Shown piece by piece: positions 59,233 to 64,000 of a stretch of DNA of 64,000 nt. Origin of the DNA: Serinibacter arcticus (GTDB lineage: Bacteria; Actinomycetota; Actinomycetes; Actinomycetales; Beutenbergiaceae); contig NZ_PYHR01000002.1 in assembly GCF_003121705.1 (NCBI RefSeq), positions 2,790,001 to 2,854,000 on the forward strand. Direction: 5' to 3'. Position 1 is the first letter of the stretch; every line of letters begins with the position of its first letter. The position numbers were made by a program, and so were the translations under genes. Under the pieces are notes generated by a model that was given only the letters and a program-made list of their open reading frames with translations, ran no database searches and had not been told where the DNA came from.

Positions 59233-59979
59233 TCACCCCCGCGACCCTGCCAGCACCCGCGCCGGCAGCGTCGCGGCCGCCGCGTCGTAGCGCTCGAGCA
59301 CGAGCGCGGCGAGCGCCGGGTCGGGCGCCAGCGCCTCGGTCACGACGTCGGCGCCGGACCGCAGCACCACGTCGAGGAAGTAGCCGGGCGCGAGGAGGTA
59401 GGAGGCGACGACGACGCGTCCGCCGTCGGGCACCTGGGTCTGCGCGACGGCGTCAGGCACCCGCGGGTGCGCGCCCGCGCCGTAGGAGGCGATCACGCCG
59501 CGGCCCAGCAGCTGCGCGAGGTCGCGCGTCACCGCGGCCACGGCCTCGGCGGCCTCCGGGTCGCTCGATCCGGCAGCGGCCAGCACGACCTGGTCCTGCG
59601 GCTGCAGGTCGTACGGCGCGAGGCGGTCGGCGAGCAGCCGGACGAGGGTCGTGTGCGGTCCGAGCGGCGGCGCGGCCACGACGTCGTCGCGCACCGTCGC
59701 GCCCTGGATGTCCTCCTTGACGTGGAACCCGGTCGACAGCAGGACCGGCACGATCACGGCGGGTCCCTCGACCCCGGCGACGACCGTGTCCAGGCGCGGC
59801 TCCTGGACGTCGACGAACGCCTCGCGGACCTCGAGCCCCGGCCGGGCCGCGCGCACCTGGTCGAGCAGCGCGCGGATCGCGGCGCGCCCGGTGAGGCTGG
59901 CGGTGCCGTGCGAGCAGCCGATCAGCACGGGGGCGGCGTCCGCCTGCGCGGTGTGGTGGGCGGTGCCGTTCTCGGTCAT
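59233..59979 (-). CDS. Sirohydrochlorin chelatase-like protein (CbiX/SirB family)
   Basis: 248 residues with two CbiX half-domains: PVLIGCSHGTAS, VREAFVDVQEPRL, VIVPVLLSTGFHVKEDI and the second half VVLAAAGSSDPEA, VVASYLLAPGYFLDVV. The Ser-His and FHVK residues fit metal (Fe or Co) insertion into sirohydrochlorin. As last gene after nirB-nirD-cysG-hemD, it likely makes siroheme for NirB. Its ATG overlaps the hemD stop by 4 bases (ATGA). Confidence 0.88.
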   Translation of the reverse strand: MTENGTAHHTAQADAAPVLIGCSHGTASLTGRAAIRALLDQVRAARPGLEVREAFVDVQEPRLDTVVAGVEGPAVIVPVLLSTGFHVKEDIQGATVRDDVVAAPPLGPHTTLVRLLADRLAPYDLQPQDQVVLAAAGSSDPEAAEAVAAVTRDLAQLLGRGVIASYGAGAHPRVPDAVAQTQVPDGGRVVVASYLLAPGYFLDVVLRSGADVVTEALAPDPALAALVLERYDAAAATLPARVLAGSRG

Positions 59980-61082
59980 GCGTCCTCCTGCGTCTCGAGC
60001 CGGTAGCCGCGCTTCACGACGGTCCGGATCACCTGGCGTCCGACGGCGTCGCGCAGCCGCGCGATCGCCACCTCGGCGGCGTGGGGGTCGGTCGACCCGC
60101 CGGGCAGCGCGCCGAGCACGGCCTCGCGGCTGACGACGGACCCGATGTTGTCGGTCAGCAGCCGCAGCACCGCGAGCCCCGACGGCGTGAGCGCGAGGTC
60201 GCGGCCGTCGAGCACCGCGCCGCCGCGCCGCAGGTGGAGCGCGCCGGCCGACGTGGCGACGCCGGGCTGCGAGGCGAAGTGTGTGGTGAGGGCGCGCACG
60301 AAGGAGCCGAGCCGGCCGCGGTCGGGGATGAGCGGCTCGATGCCGGCGTCCCGCAGCGGCGCGGCCGTGATGGGTCCGACGGCGGCCCACAGCACGTCGT
60401 CGCGATCGATCACCGCCTCCAGGATCTGCGCGTCGCGCGCGACGCCGAGCCACGCGGCGGCCGCGGGGGCGGAGGTGAAGGTGACGGCGTCGATCTCACC
60501 GTCCGCGACGGCGCGCACCGACTCCAGCACCAGCGCCGGATCCTTCGGCGGCCCCCACCGGTAGACCACGATGTTGTGGACCTGGGCGCCGGCGTCGCGG
60601 AACTGCTCGTCCAGGCCGTCGGCCCCGGCGCCGTGGTGCTGGATGACGATGTCGAGCCCCTCGACGCCCTCGTCCAGGAGCAGCTCGGCCACCTCCTCCG
60701 ACGTCTCGGACTCGGCGACCCAGTCGGCGGTGAGCCCGGCCGCCTGGATGGCGCCGCGGGCCTTCGGGCCGCGCGCGATGAGCCGGGCCCCGCCGATCGC
60801 CCGCACGAGGTCCTCGGCCAGCCCGGCGGTGTCGGCGGCCTCGATCCAGGCGCGGAAGCCGATACCGGTGGTGGCCAGCACGACGTCGGGCGGGTTCGCG
60901 ATCACCTCGCGCGTGCGTTCCAGCAGGAGCTGGTCGTCCGCGTGCGGGAGCATGCTGAGCGCGGGGGCGTGGCGCGTCTGGGCGCCGCGCCGGACCAGGG
61001 CCGCGGCGAGCTCGGTGGCCCGCCGTTCGGCCGTGATCAGCACGACGCACCCGGTCAGGACCTGGTCGATGTGGCTGTTCAC
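59976..61082 (-). CDS. hemD: Uroporphyrinogen-III synthase with C-terminal winged-helix domain
   Basis: 368 residues. HemD-type first part (VLITAERRATELAAALVRRGAQTRHAP, VLATTGIGFRAWIEAAD, LIARGPKARGAIQAAG, AVTFTSAPAAAAWLG, AAVGPITAAPLRDAG), then a C-terminal OmpR/PhoB-type winged helix (about 285-366: LALTPSGLAVLRLLTDN, VIRTVVKRGYRLE). This fusion is known in actinobacteria near nir genes and could add DNA-binding control. GTG start overlaps the cysG stop as GTGA. Confidence 0.9.
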   Translation of the reverse strand: MNSHIDQVLTGCVVLITAERRATELAAALVRRGAQTRHAPALSMLPHADDQLLLERTREVIANPPDVVLATTGIGFRAWIEAADTAGLAEDLVRAIGGARLIARGPKARGAIQAAGLTADWVAESETSEEVAELLLDEGVEGLDIVIQHHGAGADGLDEQFRDAGAQVHNIVVYRWGPPKDPALVLESVRAVADGEIDAVTFTSAPAAAAWLGVARDAQILEAVIDRDDVLWAAVGPITAAPLRDAGIEPLIPDRGRLGSFVRALTTHFASQPGVATSAGALHLRRGGAVLDGRDLALTPSGLAVLRLLTDNIGSVVSREAVLGALPGGSTDPHAAEVAIARLRDAVGRQVIRTVVKRGYRLETQEDA

Positions 61083-62325
61083 GAGTCCATTGTCGCGGCG
61101 GCCGGGGCGGCGGCACGAGCAGGTCCGGATCGGCCACCGCGCCCAGGACGACGACGGCGGGCGCCCGGACCCCGCGCTCGACCGCGACGGCGGCCACGGT
61201 ACCGAGCGTGGCGTGCGTGACGCGCTGCGTCGGCAGCGTCCCGTTCTCCACGACGGCGACAGGCAGGTCCGCCCGCACGCCGGCGTCGATCGCGGTGGCG
61301 GCCAGGTCGCCGAGCACGCCGACCCCCATCAGCACGACGACGGTGCAGCTCGCCTCGCGCAGACCCGTCAGGGCGGCGCCCGAGAACCCGTCCTGCCCGT
61401 TCATGACGAGCACGCTGCCGACCACGCCGCGGTGGGTGAGCGGGATCCCGGCGGCCGCGGGCGCCGCGAACGCGCTGCTCACTCCCGGGACGACCGTGAC
61501 CGGCACGCCGGCCTCGCGGCACGCGAGGACCTCCTCGCCGCCGCGGCCGTAGACGAACGGGTCGCCGCCCTTGAGCCGGACGACCTGCTGGCCGCGGCGC
61601 GCGTGCTCGACGAGGAGGTCGCCGATCTGAGCCTGCGTGAACCGGTGGTGGCCGGGAACCTTGCCGACGTCGATGACCAGGACGCTCGGCGGCAGCTCGT
61701 CGAGCACCCCCACGGGACCGAGCCGGTCGGTGACGACGACGTCGGCCTGCGCGAGCGCGCGCCGTCCCTCGACCGTCATGAGCCCCAGCTCGCCGGGACC
61801 GCCGCCGACCAGGGTGACGTGGCCGTGACCGGGGCGCGGCTCGCGACGGCGGCGCAGGTCCACCGCACCCTCGCGCAGGTGCGCGGCCATCGCGTCGCGG
61901 GCCGCGATGCTGCGGCGGGGGTCCGCGGCGCCGGTCGAGACGACGCCGAGCACGAGGTCCCCGGTCCGGGTCGTCGCAGGGGTGCGGGCCGAGCCGGCGG
62001 CCGGGCGGTTGCTGCCGCCGGCGTCGATGCAGAAGATCCGTCGCTCGTCGGCCCACGCCAGCACGGCCACGTCGGTGACGGAGTCGCCGGTCGCGGTGTG
62101 GACGAGCCAGCAGCCGTCGAGGTCGCACGGCTCGACGTCGCGCCGGTGCAGCGTCACCTCGCCGGCCAGGGCGAGGTCGCGCAGCGTCTCGCAGACGTCG
62201 GGGGCGACGACGGTGACGGCGGCGCCGTCGGCCAGCAGGGCCTGCGCGCGGCGGGCGGCGACGGGCCCGCCGCCGACCACCAGCACGTCCCGGCGGGTGA
62301 GGTCGAGGCCCATGAGGGTGGTCAC
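61079..62325 (-). CDS. cysG: Siroheme synthase-like fusion: precorrin-2 dehydrogenase plus SUMT (one frameshift at the 3' end)
   Basis: About 415 residues. The N-terminal NAD-binding dehydrogenase/ferrochelatase-like domain (DVLVVGGGPVAARRAQALLADG) is joined to uroporphyrinogen-III C-methyltransferase (VTLVGGGPGELGLMTVEGRRAL, VGKVPGHHRFTQAQIGDLLVEHARRG, RLKGGDPFVYGRGGEEV, PGVSSAFAAPAAAGIPLTHRG). The frame runs on without a stop into hemD, but adding one base in the GGGG run at 61104-61107 gives a natural end at 61079, with the GTGA overlap seen at other junctions of this operon. The GTG at 62325 overlaps the nirD stop. Confidence 0.88.
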
Positions 62326-62798
62326 GACGCGCTCCCCTCGGTGGCGACCGCGGCCGGTGCGACGCTCGGGGTCCCGACCTCGACCACGCCGTCGACGACC
62401 CGGACCGGCCAGGTGCGCAGCCCGCCCTCGCCCGGCAGCGGTTCCTTGCCGGCGGCGTCGAGGCACTCCCCGGTCCGCAGGTCGTACACCTGCTTGTGCA
62501 GCGGCGAGGCCAGCGTGGGCACCTCGACGCCGTCGACCAGGCGCGAGCCGACGAGCCCGCGGGCCATGACGTTCGCCCCGGTCACGGGGTCGCGCTGCTG
62601 GACGGCGAACACCGTGTCCCCCACGACGCGGACGAGAGCGATCTGGGTGCGGTGCGGCTCGCCGTTGATCGTCTCGTCCAGCAGCGCGGCCGCGCCGCGC
62701 TCGGGGGTGAGGTCGGTCAGCGCGCAGATGGCGCGGTGCTCGACGGCGGTGGTGGCGTCCGCGACGGCGGAGCCGGCGGTCCCGATCACGGTGCTCAC
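62322..62798 (-). CDS. nirD: Nitrite reductase small subunit NirD
   Basis: 158 residues with the NirD/Rieske-like fold: EHRAICALTDLTPERGAAAL, VQQRDPVTGANVMARGLVG, PTLASPLHKQVYDLRTGECLD. The Rieske cluster ligands (CxH, CxxH) are absent, as is usual in NirD. It accompanies NirB in NADH-dependent reduction of nitrite to ammonium. The GTG start overlaps nirB by 4 bases. Confidence 0.92.
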   Translation of the reverse strand: MSTVIGTAGSAVADATTAVEHRAICALTDLTPERGAAALLDETINGEPHRTQIALVRVVGDTVFAVQQRDPVTGANVMARGLVGSRLVDGVEVPTLASPLHKQVYDLRTGECLDAAGKEPLPGEGGLRTWPVRVVDGVVEVGTPSVAPAAVATEGSAS

Positions 62799-64000
62799 GA
62801 GCGGACCTCCAGGGTGGCGGGGGCGACGAGGACGGCGCCCTCGCGGCGCTCGGCCGCGGTGGCCGGGCGCATCTGGCCGCGGACGGGGACGTACTGCAGG
62901 TCGGGGTCGCTCACGCCGGGCGCGTTCACGAACGGGGCGAACTTTCGCAGCTTCTCGGGGTCCTCCAGGGTGGCTCGCCACTCGTCGACGTACTCCGCGA
63001 CGTGGGCGTCCATCTCGGCGTCGAGATCCGCGGCGATGCCGAGGGAGTCCTCCAGGACCACGGCTCGCACCGTGTCGAGGCCGCCCTCGAGGTCCTCGAT
63101 CCACGGGGCCGTGCGCTGCAGCCGGTCGGCGGTGCGGACGTAGTAGAGGAGGAAGCGGTCGATGACGCGGATGAGGGTGTCGGTGTCGAGGTCCTCGGCG
63201 AGCAGCTGCGCGTGCCGCGGCGTGAAGCCGCCGTTGCCGCCGACGTAGACGTTCCAGCCGTTGTCGGTGGCGATGACGCCGACGTCCTTGCCGCGGGCCT
63301 CGGCGCACTCGCGGGCGCAGCCGGAGACGCCGAGCTTGATCTTGTGCGGCGAGCGCAGGCCGCGGTAGCGCAGCTCCAGAAGCACGGCGAGGGCGACCGA
63401 GTCCTGCACCCCGAACCGGCACCAGGTCGAGCCCACGCACGACTTCACGGTGCGCAGCGACTTGCCGTAGGCGTGGCCGGACTCGAAGCCGGCGTCGATC
63501 AGCCTGGCCCAGATCTCGGGCAGCTGGTCGATGCGGGCGCCGAACATGTCCACGCGCTGGCCGCCCGTGATCTTCGTGTAGAGGCCGTAGTCGCGGGCCA
63601 CCTCACCGATCGCGATGAGCCCCTCGGGCGTCACCTCGCCGCCCGCCATCCGCGGCACGACCGAGTAGGAGCCGTCCTTCTGGATGTTGGCCATCACGTG
63701 GTCGTTGGTGTCCTGCAGCGAGGCGCGCTCGCCCTCGAGGACGTGCGCGGGCGCCGTCGTCGCGAGGATCGAGGCGACCACCGGGCGGCAGATGTCGCAG
63801 CCGCGGCTGCCCGTGCGACCGAACCGCTCGACGATCTCGCTGAAGGTGCGGGTGCCGGCCAGCCGGACGGCGTCGTAGAGCTGGGCGCGGGAGAGGGCGA
63901 AGTGCTCGCACAGCGCGGTGCTGACGGTGATGCCGAGGCGGGCGAGCTCGGTGCCGACGAGCTTCTTCACCAGCGGCAGGCAGGAGCCGCAGCTCGTCCC
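62795..64000 (-). CDS. nirB: Nitrite reductase large subunit NirB, C-terminal part (start outside window)
   Basis: 402 codons are visible. The frame begins in a BFD-type [2Fe-2S] loop (TSCGSCLPL), then SRGCDICRPVV, the nitrite/sulfite reductase domains (VVPRMAGGEVTPEGL, YTKITGGQRVDMFGA) and the siroheme-[4Fe-4S] cysteines CVGSTWC and CARECAEA. The FAD/NADH part lies beyond base 64000. It reduces nitrite to ammonium in the cytoplasm. The operon order nirB-nirD-cysG-hemD-chelatase couples the enzyme to synthesis of its siroheme. Confidence 0.94.
   Translation of the reverse strand, partial: GTSCGSCLPLVKKLVGTELARLGITVSTALCEHFALSRAQLYDAVRLAGTRTFSEIVERFGRTGSRGCDICRPVVASILATTAPAHVLEGERASLQDTNDHVMANIQKDGSYSVVPRMAGGEVTPEGLIAIGEVARDYGLYTKITGGQRVDMFGARIDQLPEIWARLIDAGFESGHAYGKSLRTVKSCVGSTWCRFGVQDSVALAVLLELRYRGLRSPHKIKLGVSGCARECAEARGKDVGVIATDNGWNVYVGGNGGFTPRHAQLLAEDLDTDTLIRVIDRFLLYYVRTADRLQRTAPWIEDLEGGLDTVRAVVLEDSLGIAADLDAEMDAHVAEYVDEWRATLEDPEKLRKFAPFVNAPGVSDPDLQYVPVRGQMRPATAAERREGAVLVAPATLEVRS

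Noticed and set aside
60496-62466. A long cysG frame reading through into hemD
   Set aside because: The extension past about 61100 has shadow composition; a single-base correction gives a proper stop and operon-style overlap.
1-64000. tRNA, rRNA, insertion sequences and prophage genes
   Set aside because: No cloverleaf, rRNA segment, transposase or phage structural motif was recognised on either strand.

Overview
The window is about 64 kb of very GC-rich DNA with strong G/C bias at third codon positions. GTG starts are frequent, genes often overlap by GTGA, ATGA or TGATG, and cell-surface proteins carry sortase-type tails or S-layer-homology-like repeats ending in RDAMAAFLYR. Together these point to an actinobacterium of the order Micrococcales (Cellulomonas/Beutenbergia-like). 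Genus and species cannot be fixed from the sequence alone. I see no tRNA, rRNA, CRISPR array, insertion sequence or phage.

Layout. 1-3.9 kb: a sugar locus with the end of an ABC solute-binding protein, a LacI regulator and a GH42 beta-galactosidase. 3.9-5.4 kb: a divergent TetR/SDR pair. 5.6-8.4 kb: a wall-anchored cohesin protein followed by a secreted amidase with a dockerin. 8.5-10.3 kb: an Ohr peroxidase behind four 17-bp repeats, and a frameshifted ROK regulator. 10.5-16 kb: two secreted enzymes (an esterase and a GH43 galactanase-like protein) sharing a C-terminal triple SLH-like module. 16-23.2 kb: rhomboid, an MFS-TetR-TauE operon behind a 44-bp perfect palindrome, a PCD/VOC fusion, and SUKH, Mug, hemerythrin and hexapeptide proteins. 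23.2-23.75 kb: a gene-free stretch with five strong stem-loops. 23.75-30.3 kb: a PEP-mutase-like enzyme, HdeD, a GTPase, DeoC, and an MFS-MarR operon behind 23-bp inverted repeats. 30.4-39.1 kb: a sortase-assembled pilus operon (giant adhesin, major pilin, class C sortase). 39.2-49.6 kb: SprT-like, MerR/TipA, GH13, a small antitoxin-like protein, HrpA, a kinase-like protein and a DUF937 protein. 49.8-57.3 kb: molybdenum-cofactor genes in two opposed blocks (moaB-moaE-moaA forward; moeZ-moeA-moaC-mobA-DUF6457-moaD reverse), separated by an AbiEi/DUF559 gene between inverted repeat arrays. 57.5-59.2 kb: a secreted repeat protein with a GGCT-like domain. 59.2-64 kb: a nitrite-reduction/siroheme operon on the reverse strand, nirB-nirD-cysG-hemD-chelatase, whose siroheme genes make the cofactor that NirB needs; nirB runs off the window.

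Most notable signals: the adjacent cohesin/dockerin pair, which suggests a minimal non-cellulosomal surface complex around an amidase; the putative cassette between repeat arrays in the molybdenum locus; two related palindromic elements lying in frame in linkers of hrpA and moeZ; the structured intergenic region at 23.4-23.7 kb; and several unusually perfect operator palindromes.

Caution: the ROK gene (twice), hrpA and cysG are each broken by an apparent one-base loss in or next to a short G/C run. The common pattern suggests under-called homopolymers in the assembly rather than real pseudogenes.
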